A program made the translations under genes and the position numbers. A DNA stretch of 64,000 nucleotides from Peromyscus leucopus (lineage: Eukaryota; Chordata; Mammalia; Rodentia; Cricetidae), in NCBI RefSeq assembly GCF_004664715.2, contig NC_051070.1:44836456-44900455 (forward strand). The letters are read 5' to 3'. Under the pieces are notes generated by a model. The model searched no databases and was not told the DNA's origin. It saw nothing but the letters and a program-made list of their open reading frames with translations. This document shows positions 1 to 8,639 of this stretch, in pieces (the stretch's first letter is position 1; every line of letters begins with the position of its first letter).

Positions 1-203
1 CTGTCTTTCTCTGTTACCCAAACCACGTTCACCTTCTCCCACTCATTTACATCCTTTCCCCCTTCCATACGGTCCCCTTTTACTCTCAGTTCATATAGTA
101 CATATGTATATGTCATATATAAATAAATATATACACAATCTTTAAATCTAGATTCTACATGTGAGAGAAAACATGTGAAGTTTGTCTCCCTGAACCAAAC
201 ATA
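1..203 (-). mobile_element. L1 3'-end fragment (antisense)
   Basis: The stretch reads as the antisense of a rodent L1 3' region: pyrimidine-rich sequence, an AT-rich run, then 'gattctacatgtgagagaaa' and 'tttgtctccctga', a hallmark phrase of antisense L1 3' ends. It is cut by the window edge. At about 204 the L1 similarity flips strand, so this may be the inverted arm of a 5'-inverted L1 or a separate insertion. Confidence 0.55.
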
Positions 204-870
204 CTTTTAACAAATGACTCAGCAATCACCTTCCCACTGTTTACTGAATCAGGTAAAAACTCCGAGCCACATGAAAACCACCATCCAAATATTCACAGCA
301 GCTTCATTCATTGCCATCAAACACTGGAAGAAACCCAGGTGTGTTTCAATAGATGGCAGAGTAAACAAATATCATGCAATGGAATATCATTCAGCAATAA
401 AGGGACTTGAACTATGCTTCCCTGACATACCCTAAGAACAATTAACTGCTAAGTGCTTATTGCTTAGTCAATGAAACCAGTCTCAAAAGGTCCCTAGTGG
501 TTGACTCCTCACACTCTGACATTCTGGAAAAGGCAGAAGGTTAGTGAATGCCCAAAGTTTGGAAGGGGAAAGGTAAGAAAGTTGTGTGAAGCATGGGAGT
601 TCTGAGTAGTAAAGTTGGTGCATAGAAAGCCATGTGACACAAAAGTGGAATATGAACGGAAACACGAGCTTTAGTTAATAAAACACATCTAATGTTGAGT
701 CTATAATTGTAACAAATGTATCACAGTAATGCAAAAAGTTAATAACAGAAAAAACCCTCTGCTTGGGTTGACTGGGTATATAGGAACTTTCTATGCTATT
801 TGCTCATTTTTTTTTTCTATATAGCTAGAACTGTTTCTTTTTAGATAGAATCTGTTGATGACTAAATGTT
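204..870 (+). mobile_element. Ancient L1 (L1M-type) 3' end
   Basis: Sense L1 3' sequence: 'ttcacagcagcttcattcat' followed by 'atcatgcaatggaatatcat' and 'tcagcaataa', the classic L1M 3' region. About 300 bases on comes 'ctataattgtaacaaatgta' and a Trp/Gly-rich stretch typical of the L1M 3' terminus, then a T-rich end near 860. It is highly diverged and carries no ORF2 remnant. The short open frame at 214-435 lies wholly inside it and is not a gene. Confidence 0.65.
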
Positions 871-975
871 GTTTTTTGACAGATGTAAGAAGGTTCAGGA
901 GACAGGCTGTTCTGAATGCCAGCCAGGCCGGCAGAACTTCTGATGGGATCTGGGCCACTTCCAGAACCTTCATGT

Positions 976-1175
976 AGGGCTGGAGAGGGACTCAGCTGCC
1001 AAGAGCACCTGCTTCTTCAGGGGTCTGAAGCTTGGTTTCCCAGCACCTGCAGCTCATGGCTCACAATCACCTGTAAGTGCATCTCCAGGAGAGAGGCAGA
1101 TCTCTTTTGGCCCCCGAGAGCTCTGGCACACACTTGTGCATGCACACAATGACACACATACTCATAAAAAAATCC
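976..1175 (+). mobile_element. B2/B3 SINE
   Basis: A tRNA-derived B2-class SINE starting 'gggctggagagggactcagc', with 'agagcacctgc' and 'ttcccagcacctgcagctca'. It ends in a CA-rich, A-rich tail ('acacatactcataaaaaaat'). The internal pol III box region is recognisable but mutated. It lies between L1M and an ORR1-like LTR. Confidence 0.8.
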
Positions 1176-1467
1176 TCTATATAAAGCTCATAGTGTTTAT
1201 TTTTCCATCATATTTCTATCTTTGGAATTAGGATGCTGAGGGTCTTATAAAGTATCAGTAGAATATACTTTCTTTACTATGCAAAATATCTAAAAGCACT
1301 TAATGCAGTGAGTGTATTTTGCAATAGGAGGAAGAAGGTCCTGTGCTAAAAAGCAGGTTTGAATCCCTGTGTGGTATGCTTTGCTGTCAATCTCTGAATC
1401 TCTTTCTAACCCTTGGACTTATCAATCAGTCTATGCTAAGCACACAGGCACAACTCACAAAAGGCTC
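1176..1467. other. Unassigned AT-rich sequence
   Basis: No family, gene or structured element was recognised between the B2 tail and the next LTR. Confidence 0.4.
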
Positions 1468-1678
1468 TGTCTTAGTGTTCTATTGCTGTGAAGAGACACC
1501 ATGACCACCGCAACTCTTACAAGGGAAAACATTTGATTGGGGCTGGTTTACAGTTTCAGAGGGTTAGTCCATTGTCATGATGGTGGGAAGCACAGCAGTA
1601 CACAGGCAGACAGGCTGGGAACTCTACATTCAGATCAGCAGGCATCAGGGAGGGAGGGAAGGGAGGAAGGAGGAAGGG

Positions 1679-1737
<59 letters not shown>

Positions 1738-1874
1738 GGGCCTGGCTTGAGCATTTGAAACCCCGAAGTCCACCCCCAGTGACACACTTCCTCCAACAAG
1801 GCCACACCTCCTAATCCCTGTCAAGCATCTAGATCCATGAGCCTATGGGGGCCACTCTTATTTAAACCACCACA
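1468..1874 (-). mobile_element. ORR1-like MaLR solo LTR
   Basis: Antisense LTR with TG...CA ends: it begins 'tgtcttagtgttctattgct' and ends at 'aaaccaccaca'. Diagnostic inner phrases are 'cagtgacacacttcctccaa' and 'aaggccacacctcctaat', the complement of the ORR1-type 'gaggtgtggcctt' block. No internal retroviral sequence flanks it, so it is a solo LTR. It carries a long GA microsatellite (1682-1733) at the same internal position as the copy at 27849-28187. Confidence 0.75.
1682..1733. repeat. (GA)n microsatellite inside an LTR
   Basis: About 26 uninterrupted GA units, preceded by a purine-rich 'gggagggaagggaggaagga' run. Dinucleotide tracts of this length are normally length-polymorphic. The run lies inside an ORR1-like LTR. 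Confidence 0.97.
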
Positions 1875-2239
1875 GCTTCTAAACCCAAGTGCTGCTGGGA
1901 TCTTAGTAGGTGGACAGAAACTGAGCTCTCGCCTCCCTTTTTGTCTAGCATCACAGAGCTTGCTGTAATCAGAAGGGCTTGCTCATCTTACCAGCCACCC
2001 TTCAGGAGCTGTGCCGAACTCATCAGGAACCATGCAGAGAAAGAAAGTTGGAAAACGCTTTTGCTTTTAAGGACAAAAGGGGATTGTTAATTGGGGTCAT
2101 TTGATCCTGGCATCTGACAACAGCTGCTGTGGCCAGTTGTGAACCACTGATCTCAGTGGCCCAGAATCAGATCCATCACCAAGTGGTGCTAAGTACATGA
2201 TTTTATACTTGAGATAAGTCATTTGTGTGACGAATGAAG
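1875..2239. other. Unassigned single-copy-looking DNA
   Basis: No repeat family, splice-flanked coding stretch or RNA gene was recognised here. Confidence 0.4.
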
Positions 2240-3148
2240 TGCAGAGACTGTAAGAAACCTCAGTCCTTGCCTTTCCACTCTGTCCCTCTCCAGCTCAGAA
2301 CCTCTCATTTCCTTATGTTCTCATCCCTCAATTCCTTGCCCTCATTACCCCACCCCCACCCCTAGTTTGCTCATGTAGATCTCATCTATTTCTCCTTCAC
2401 TGGATATCCATGTGTCTCTCAAAGAAAGAGATACCATGATCAATGAAGACATCATGGGAATAGGGAGAAACAGGGTGCTAGGGAAGTTCCCAGGAATCCA
2501 CAAAGATGACCCACCTTAGACTACTACTAGCAATAGTCGAGAGGGTGCCTGAACTGGTGTACTCCAGTAACCAGATTAGTGAATACTCTGTCATCATAGA
2601 ACCTTCATCCAGTTACTGATGGAAGCAGATCCACGGCCGGGAGCCAGGCTGAACTCCAGGAGTCCAGTTGATGAGAGAGAGGAAGGATTCTATAAGCAGG
2701 GGAAATGGAGATCATGATGGGACAACGTACAGAGACAGCCAGCCAAACTAGTGGAAACCCACGAACTGTGGACCAATAGCTGTGGAGCCCCCATGGAACT
2801 GGACTAGCCCTCTGGATACTCGAGACAGTTTTTTTTTTTTTTTAGCTTGAACTGTTTGGGGGGCCCCCAGCCAGGGGGATCGGGATCCGTCCCTGGTGCA
2901 TGAGTGGGCTCTTTGGAGCCTAGTGCCTAAGGTGTGACACCTTGTGCAGCCTTGGTGCAGGAGGCAGGGGCTTGGACCTGCCTCAACTGAATGTACTACG
3001 CTCTGCTGACTCCCCATGGGAGACCTTGACTTGGAGGAATCGGGGAGGACAGTTGAGGGGGAGGCTGGGGGGCGGGAAGAGGGAGGAGGAGGGATCTGTG
3101 GTTGGTATGTAAAATGAGTAGAAAATTTCTTAATAATAAAAAAAGGGG
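2240..3148 (+). mobile_element. Rodent L1 (Lx/L1_Mur-type) 3' UTR
   Basis: Long sense-strand match to the rodent L1 3' UTR: 'aatccacaaagatgaccca', 'caatagtcgagagggtgcct', 'atcatagaaccttcatccag', then 'gaactgtttggggggccccc' and 'ggtgcatgagtgggctct'. A polypurine tract at 3036-3093 precedes an A-rich end ('taataataaaaaaa'), as expected at the true 3' terminus. A second copy lies in the opposite orientation at 7060-7930. Confidence 0.75.
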
Positions 3149-3360
3149 GGGACCTCAGTCCTTAAATTAAGGCGAGTGTGGTTGGTTCTTTTGCTGGGGG
3201 GCAGTTTCACAGTGGGCCCCTGACACCTGTTGGCTTGGACCAAATACAAATTTCTTTGTGGTTCCTTTCCTAAGGTGGGCATTTGGAAGGGCGGGGCTGT
3301 AGCAACAGTCTTTGTGTTCTTCCGAAGCGGGCACTGGCATTGTAATTTGTGACTATCGTC

Positions 3361-3495
3361 ATGCCTTTCACCGACCCACCTGTCATTTCTTCCTCACAAC
3401 TATTTAAACATGTTTTACAGGTGGACATTTACATTTTGGATGAATCAACGTCGGCTCTTGAGGAAAATCGCTTTCGAGATTATTTGGAGTCTTGA
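3361..3495 (+). other. Short open stretch in frame with the hAT relic
   Basis: An ATG-to-stop reading frame of 44 codons in the same frame as the transposase relic that begins 73 bases further on. It contains 'YILDESTSALEE', which resembles the Walker B/D-loop pattern of ABC ATPases ('LDEPTSALD'). A chance resemblance is possible. The bases 'gttttacag' just before the GTG at 3421 would also serve as a splice acceptor. I do not recognise the protein. It may be the eroded upstream part of the hAT-derived gene, or simply non-coding. Confidence 0.3.
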
Positions 3496-3567
3496 GCCAG
3501 CTGGCTGCTCCCCTCCCGCCCCTCCCCCCTCCCCTGTAGAGCACCGCATTTGCTAGAAAGGATGACT

Positions 3568-4111
3568 GACAGGCACGCTGTGCGATTCAGGCTTGAATAT
3601 TTGGCAGACATATTCTCAAAAGTGAGAAACCCGAGTGCGGCACTTCCGGGGAAACAAACAGCAGTGTTTATGGTCAATGGTAAAATTCGAGCCTGTAAGT
3701 GAGCATTAGCATTTCGGAAAGTTTGCATCAGCAGCTGCGTGAGCCTGGCGGCGTTACAATACTTCAAGGCTTTCCCGATGACAGCATCAGTGATGGGGTA
3801 AACGTAGTTTCTGACATTGTTTAATAGAAAGGTCAGCATTTCAAAGATTTGCTGGTATTGACCTAAAGACCAATGCACAGTGTTACAAAAGTCAAACTGC
3901 GAAAAGACCAATGGACTTTGATGCAATGGTTTTAGCTCCTCATTACAGCTAAGCATTAAGAACCACCACCAATTGTTGAGGTTTGGCCATCTCAAATGCT
4001 GTTGAAATCTGCCTGCCTTTTCCATTACATGTCTTTGTGAGGCTGGATTTTCTTCAGGCATTTTAGCCAAAGTGCATTTGTTAGTGAACTGAATGTACAA
4101 GTTGATTTGGG

Positions 4112-4115
<4 letters not shown>
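3568..4115 (+). pseudogene. hAT-type transposase-derived pseudogene (C-terminal half)
   Basis: In one forward frame, 3568-3699 encodes a stretch with 'LEYLADIFSKV' followed by 'ALPGKQ' and 'NGKIRACK'. This matches the 'LAYLADIF...LSLQGK...DKIKAFK' block of hAT transposase-derived proteins (ZBED5/FAM200/GTF2IRD2-like, with DUF4371-type and hAT C-terminal domains). After stop codons at 3700 (TGA), about 3799 (TAA) and 3805 (TAG), the same frame reads 'LPAFSITCLCEAGFSSG' at about 4009-4059, the canonical hAT dimerisation motif 'LPFSTTYLCEAGFS'. A shift then restores 'LNVQVDL' at 4089-4109, matching the family's 'LNVExDL'. The order and spacing fit the last ~190 residues of such a protein. It is clearly dead: several stops, at least one frameshift, and a CT microsatellite at its 3' end. 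Whether it was a transposon copy, a retrocopy or a lost domesticated gene cannot be told from the sequence alone. Confidence 0.72.

Positions 4116-4157
<42 letters not shown>
4114..4157. repeat. (CT)n microsatellite
   Basis: About 21 uninterrupted CT units beginning directly at the 3' end of the recognisable hAT-like coding remnant. Confidence 0.97.
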
Positions 4158-4160
<3 letters not shown>

Positions 4161-4464
4161 CTTAACCAGACATTAAGGAGAATCACAAAAACAGAAAACA
4201 ATGTCATTTTCCCACTAGTTCTCTTGTTTTGATAAATGCATTTTCATAAAAATAACACATTAATTTAATATGTCAAATTCATTATTGTTTTTAAATGGCT
4301 CCACAGGTATTAAAGAATCATTAGCTTTAATTTGTCATATGGTAACTATGAATACGTGTCACTCACAAAGACAGAAATCTTAGGGGTCCTTGATAATTTG
4401 CTAAGAGTATGTCAAAGGGTTCTAAGAGGAAAAAGCTGACAAAGCATCAGGAAAAAGCCCCACA
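4158..4464. other. AT-rich unassigned DNA
   Basis: No recognised element between the microsatellite and the LTR insertion at 4470. Confidence 0.4.
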
Positions 4465-4469
4465 AACTG

Positions 4470-4814
4470 TGTGGTGGTTTGAATGTAATCGATCCCCTTA
4501 AGCTCATAGGGAACGGCACTATTAAGAGGTGTGGCTTTGTTGGAGTAGGTGTGGCCTTGTTGGAGGAAGTGTGTCACTGTGGGGGTAGGCTTTGAGGTCT
4601 CATAGCCATGCCCAGTGTTTCAGACCACTTCCTGTTGCTTTCAGGTCAAGATGTAAGAACTCTCAGCACCATGTTGGTCTGCATGCTGCCTTGCTTCCTG
4701 ACATGATAATGGACCAAACCACTGAACTTTAAGTGAACCACCACAATTAAATGTTTATAAGAGTTGCCATGGTCATGGTGTCTCTTCACAGCAATAGAAA
4801 CCCTAACTAGGACA
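4470..4814 (+). mobile_element. ORR1-like MaLR solo LTR with near-intact target duplication
   Basis: Sense LTR from 'tgtggtggtttgaatgtaat' to 'accctaactaggaca' (345 bases, TG...CA). It carries 'gaggtgtggctttgttggag', 'agtgtgtcactgtgggggta' and a polyadenylation-like 'aattaaatg'. The flanking pentamers are aactg (4465-4469) and aaccg (4815-4819), a one-mismatch 5-base target duplication as expected for ERVL/MaLR elements. There is no internal region, so it is a solo LTR. Confidence 0.82.
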
Positions 4815-5113
4815 AACCGCTTTGTTTCTGGTGAGCTACTTTTTATTGGGTACTTCTTCAGAGTCTTCAGAGCACAAATGGGTTTGTACTTTCCCCATGC
4901 CCATGGTGGTGCTGCATCTGAACGGTCCTCTGTAAGTGTGAACAAATTTTATGTGGTCTTCTTCAGCAGTGCTGATAGTCACAATCCATGTGGCAAGAGT
5001 GGATCCTAAATATGCAGATGTGGCTCACCAGTTTAGCAGATATACTTTTTTTTTTAAAAATAAGTTATTTGTTGAGAATGTCATAGATGTAAACAATGCA
5101 TTTTAATCATATC
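4815..5113. other. Unassigned DNA interrupted by the upstream LTR
   Basis: Sequence continuous with 4158-4464 once the LTR is removed. Short antisense open frames occur (for example 4646-4945), but they run into the LTR and resemble no family I know. Confidence 0.35.
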
Positions 5114-5457
5114 TGTAGGTGGAAGTTTCTATCCTGCAAGCCACTCCCAAGCAACCACATAGAAGCTGAACACTAATTATAAATGCTTGGCTGATAGCTC
5201 TGGCTTATTACTAACTAGCTCTTAGAACTTAAATTAACCCATATTTCTTATCTAAGTTCTACTACGCGGCTTATGGCTTGTTATCTCATTTCATACACAT
5301 CCTGCTTCCTGCTGGCAACTCCTCTGACTCCATCCTTTTTCATTCCAGCATCTTTAGTTTGCCTATACTTCCTGCCTGACTGCTTGTCAGTCAGCTTTTT
5401 ATTAAACCAATTCTAGTGACAAATCTTTACAGTGTGCAAAAGGATTATTCCACAGCA
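5114..5457 (-). mobile_element. mys/MYSERV-like (class II) solo LTR
   Basis: Antisense LTR from 'tgtaggtggaagtttctatc' to 'aggattattccacagca'. Diagnostic features are 'cttaaattaacccatatttc' and 'ttattaaaccaattctagtg', whose complement holds an AATAAA-type signal. The flanking hexamers are catatc (5108-5113) and tatatc (5458-5463), a 6-base target duplication with one mismatch, which points to an ERVK-type integrase. Sister copies lie at 15243, 34950 and 41871, with related ones at 6362 and 10255. Confidence 0.72.
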
Positions 5458-5458
5458 T

Positions 5459-5545
5459 ATATCCACTCCATATTGCCTCTCTTCAACTCTTCCCAGATCC
5501 TTCCACCAACACATCCCCCTTCCGACTTCATGTCTTTTTTTTTTT
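5459..5545 (-). mobile_element. L1 3'-end scrap
   Basis: 'tcttcccagatccttccacc' and 'cccttccgacttcatgtctt' resemble a short antisense rodent L1 fragment. The match is short and weak. Confidence 0.4.
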
Positions 5546-5552
5546 CTTTGCT

Positions 5553-5747
5553 TGATTTACTTATTTTATGTGTATGGATGTTTTGTCTGCATGTACAGTA
5601 CCTGTGGAGGCCAGAAGAGGGCATTGGATCCTCTAGAACTGGAGTTACAGATAATATTGAGCCTCCATGTGAGTGCAGGTATCTGAACCAGGGTCTTCTA
5701 GAAGAATAGCCGGTGCTCGTAACTATGGAACCATCTCTCTAGTCCCC
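5553..5747 (-). mobile_element. B2/B3 SINE (antisense)
   Basis: Complement of a B2-class SINE: 'tttatgtgtatggatgtttt', 'ggaggccagaagagggcatt', 'ctggagttacagataatatt', ending 'ggaaccatctctctagtccc', which is the inverted pol III-promoter end of the element. Confidence 0.85.
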
Positions 5748-5780
5748 CACCATCACCCCATCTCATTGTAAAAAGGAACA

Positions 5781-5981
5781 TGAGGGGTTGGGGAGATGAC
5801 TCAGTGTGTCTTCACCAAGTCTGTGCATCTAAAGGGCAGGGCTGGAGCCCCAGTCTCAGAATTCAGAGATTTCAGAGCTTGAAAGCAGGAGGACCCTGCA
5901 TTCACAAACTTTGTAAGTCTAGTGACAAGGGAGCGGACACCTTCTTCGGGCCTCCTTGGCCAATACAACACATAGGTGTGT

Positions 5982-6026
<45 letters not shown>
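5781..6026 (+). mobile_element. B2/B3-like SINE ending in a (CA)n tail
   Basis: Begins 'gaggggttggggagatgact' (tRNA-derived head) and is strongly diverged in the middle. It ends in a long CA run (5985-6026), a usual tail state for old B2-class elements. The open frames crossing it are not genes. Confidence 0.65.
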
Positions 6027-6028
<2 letters not shown>

Positions 6029-6029
6029 T

Positions 6030-6078
6030 CTTTCTTTAAATTTTATTTTTATTTTATGTGTATCAGTGTTCTGTCTCG
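6030..6078 (-). mobile_element. B2 tail scrap
   Basis: 'aaattttatttttattttat' plus 'gtgtatcagtgttctgtctc' matches the antisense tail of a B2-class SINE, cut off by the LTR that starts at 6079. Confidence 0.45.
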
Positions 6079-6361
6079 TGGTAGTTTGAATGTAATTGGC
6101 CCCCATAAACTCACAGGGAGTGGCATTATTAGGAGGTGTGACCTTGTTGGAGGAAGTATGTCACTGTGGGGATGGGCTTTGAGGTCTCCTATGCTCAAGG
6201 TACACCCAGTTCAGTTCACTTTCTGTTGCCTGTGGATCAAGCTGTAGGATTCTCAGCTCCTTCACTAGTACCAAGTCTGTCTGCACACTGCAATGTCCTG
6301 CCATGATGATAATGGACTAAACTTCAGAAACTGTAAGCCACACCAATTAAATGTTTTCCAG
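6079..6361 (+). mobile_element. ORR1-like LTR, 3'-truncated
   Basis: Sense LTR with 'tggtagtttgaatgtaattg', 'aggaggtgtgaccttgttgg', 'ctgccatgatgataatggac' and 'ccaattaaatgttttcc'. The expected terminal ~50 bases ending 'ctaactaagaca' are missing. The element runs directly into a different LTR at 6362. Confidence 0.72.
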
Positions 6362-6705
6362 TAGCCAGGCAGGAAGGATAGGCGGGACAATCAGAGAAGA
6401 GAATTTGGGGAAGTGGAAGGCTGAGGCGGAGAGACACTGCCAGCCACCGCCATAAAAAGGGAGATATAAGGTACCAGAAGGCCACGAGCCATGTGGCAAC
6501 TTATAGACTAATAGAAATGGGTTAATTTAAGATAGAAGAATTAGATAACAAGAAGTCTGTCACGGCCATACAGTTTGTAAGCAATGTAAGTCTCTGTGTG
6601 TTTACTTGGGTGGGTTTGAACAGCTACGGGCCTGGCTGGTGAGAGAGATTTGTCCTGACCGTGGGCCGGGCAGGACTGGGGAAAACTCTAGCAGCACCAC
6701 TTAGC
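6362..6705 (+). mobile_element. mys/MYSERV-like LTR, 5'-truncated
   Basis: The only sense-strand copy of this LTR group. It holds 'ccaggcaggaaggataggcg', 'gagccatgtggcaacttata', 'gaaatgggttaatttaagat' and 'gagagagatttgtcctgacc'. The 5' part carrying the polyadenylation signal is absent, so the join at 6361/6362 is a deletion or recombination boundary between two LTR families. Confidence 0.62.
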
Positions 6706-6904
6706 CCCAAAATAAATTTTTTAAAAAAAAAGAATTGTGGGAACTGACTTGGGCTGTTGCAAGGTGGGATAAATGCAGAAAACTGTAAACTAGAGACCCT
6801 TCCCTCCAAAGTCCTCTCTGGGAGGATGGAGGACACTAACTCAGCGACATAAACATGTTAGGGCACAATCGAGAAGTTGTTAGAACCATCAGAAGCTAAT
6901 TGAT

Positions 6905-7045
6905 GAGTGCTGGGCTCAGGGAGAAACACTATTTCAAAAAAGCAAGCAATAAAGAGCAAGGTGGAAAAAGACCCAGGAAGAGGCTTGACATGACCTCTGA
7001 CCTCTGGCTTCCACATGCACACACACTTGTGCACACACACTTTTT
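6905..7045 (+). mobile_element. B4/RSINE-like 3' end
   Basis: 'agggagaaacactatttcaa', then 'tgacctctgacctctggctt' and a CA-rich tail, as in the 3' part of B4-type composite SINEs. The 5' half is not recognisable. Confidence 0.5.
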
Positions 7046-7059
7046 TAAATTATTTTTCT

Positions 7060-7930
7060 ATTTTTATTTCTTTCTTTTTTTTTTCATTTTACATGCCGAC
7101 CACAGTTCCCCCTCCCTTCCCTCCTCCCCCACTACTCCTCCCCACTCCATCCCCCTCTTTATTCCTCAAAGAGGGTAAGCCTTCCATGGAGAGTCAACAA
7201 AGTCTGGCACATCAAGTTAAGGCAGGCCCAAGCCCCTCCCCCTGCATCAAGGCTGAGCAAGGTACCCACCATAGGGAATGGACTCCAAAGAGCCAGTTCA
7301 TGCACTGGGGATAAATCCTGGTCCCACTGCCAGGGGCCCCACAAACAGACCAAGCCACACAAGTGTTACTCGCATTCAGAGGGCCTAGTTCTGTTCCGTG
7401 CAGGTTCCCAGCTGTCAGTCCAGAGTCCATGAGCTCCCACTAGCTCGAGTCAGCTGTCTCTGTGGAATTCTCCATCATGATCTTGATGCCCCCCCCCTTA
7501 CTCATATAATTCCTCCTCCCTCTCTTTGACTGGATCCCAGGTGTTCAGCCCAGTGCCTAGCTGTGGATCTCTGCATCTGCTTCCACCAGTCACTGGATGA
7601 AGGCTCTATGATGACAGTTAGGGTACTCACCAATCTGGTTACAGGGGAAGGCCAGTTCAGGCACCCTCTCCACTATTGCTAGGAGTCTTAGCTGGCATCA
7701 TCCTTGTGGATTCCTGGGAGTTTCCCTGGCACCAGGTTTCTCCTTAACCCCATAATGGTCCCTCTATCAATGATATCGCTTTCAATTATTCTCCCTCTTC
7801 ATTTCTCCCCCTGCTCAACCACCCCAGTTCCTCATGTTCTCATCCCCCATCCCCTCCCGTCTTCCCCCTTCCTCCCCGGTTACCCAGGAGAGCTTATCTA
7901 CTTCCCCTCCCAAGGGCGATTGATGCGGCA
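7060..7930 (-). mobile_element. Rodent L1 (Lx/L1_Mur-type) 3' UTR, antisense
   Basis: Complement of the same L1 3' region as 2240-3148. It opens with poly-T and a polypyrimidine tract (7095-7165), then 'catggagagtcaacaaagtc', 'agagccagttcatgcactgg', 'gatgaaggctctatgatgac' and 'cacctctccactattgctag'-like sequence. The two copies face each other across about 3.9 kb. Confidence 0.75.
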
Positions 7931-8074
7931 CACACACTCTTATAGACTATTATTGCACATAGACAGTGGGGAAGGTATTCTGCCGTGTACTAGAAGGACT
8001 TTAAACTCACACACAGTGCCTTCTCACAGCTCTTGGTTCCTACTCACTTCTTTTGATTTACAAGATGTGGACAT
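7931..8074. other. Unassigned linker
   Basis: Short sequence between the L1 fragment and an antisense MaLR LTR; nothing recognised. Confidence 0.35.
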
Positions 8075-8410
8075 CTGACTGCTTTCTGTATTGCCATAAC
8101 CAAATACCCGAGAGCGGAAATTTATTTCTGGCCATCACAGAGGCTGGGAAGGTTTAGCTGAGGGCACTGCAGGCTGAGCGGTCTCTGCTTCCGTAAGAGT
8201 GCCTTGAATCCTTTGTTCTCTATGGAGATAAATGCCTTTCCCTCATAAGGTCAAAGAAAGAGAAACTCTTCTGTAAGAGCATCTAATCCCACCCATGAGA
8301 AAGGAGTCCTCATGACCGTCGTACCCCAGAAGGTCCTACTGCCTAATACTGCCACACTGACAACACTGAATTTTCAAAGTTCTGTATTCAAGCCACACCA
8401 GCAGGGCAGA
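8075..8410 (-). mobile_element. MaLR LTR (MST/THE1-related), antisense
   Basis: 'ctttctgtattgccataacc', 'aaatacccgagagc' and 'aatttatttctggccatcac', with a late 'ctactgcctaatactgccac', follow the antisense order of MST/THE1-type LTRs. It is old and diverged, with no clear target duplication. Confidence 0.55.
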
Positions 8411-8639
8411 CATATATTTATCTACTTCAGACTAATTTATCTACTTCAGGAGAGTTTGAATTAAAGCACTTGTTGACTGGCACATATTTTATTTCTGTAC
8501 CTGGAGTCTGGCATTCATCTACTACAATTAGACAGCATGTTGAGAGAGATGATAGATACTCCATGTGACAGAATGGGTGAGCATCCCATTGGTCATCGTC
8601 ATATTAAAATACCACATCACTGCCAGCTGTGTTGGCATG

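Noticed and set aside
1537..1807. Arg-Glu and Ser-Leu repeat proteins in the GA/CT tracts (also near 16043, 27906, 58041 and 59281)
   Set aside because: They are translations of dinucleotide microsatellites and not real proteins.
3480..4100. Antisense 206-codon open frame, the longest in the window, as a protein-coding gene
   Set aside because: It lies opposite the hAT-like relic, whose sense strand carries the recognisable motifs. Its own translation resembles no family, and its end runs through C/T-rich and microsatellite-flanking sequence.
4646..5009. Processed pseudogene hint in the antisense frames around 4815-5000
   Set aside because: A few plausible residues appear, but no family, poly-A end or target duplication could be identified, and the frame runs through an LTR.
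5780..6247. 155-codon frame with a His/Thr-rich run
   Set aside because: The His-Thr run is the translated (CA)n tail of a B2 SINE, and the ends fall in other repeats.
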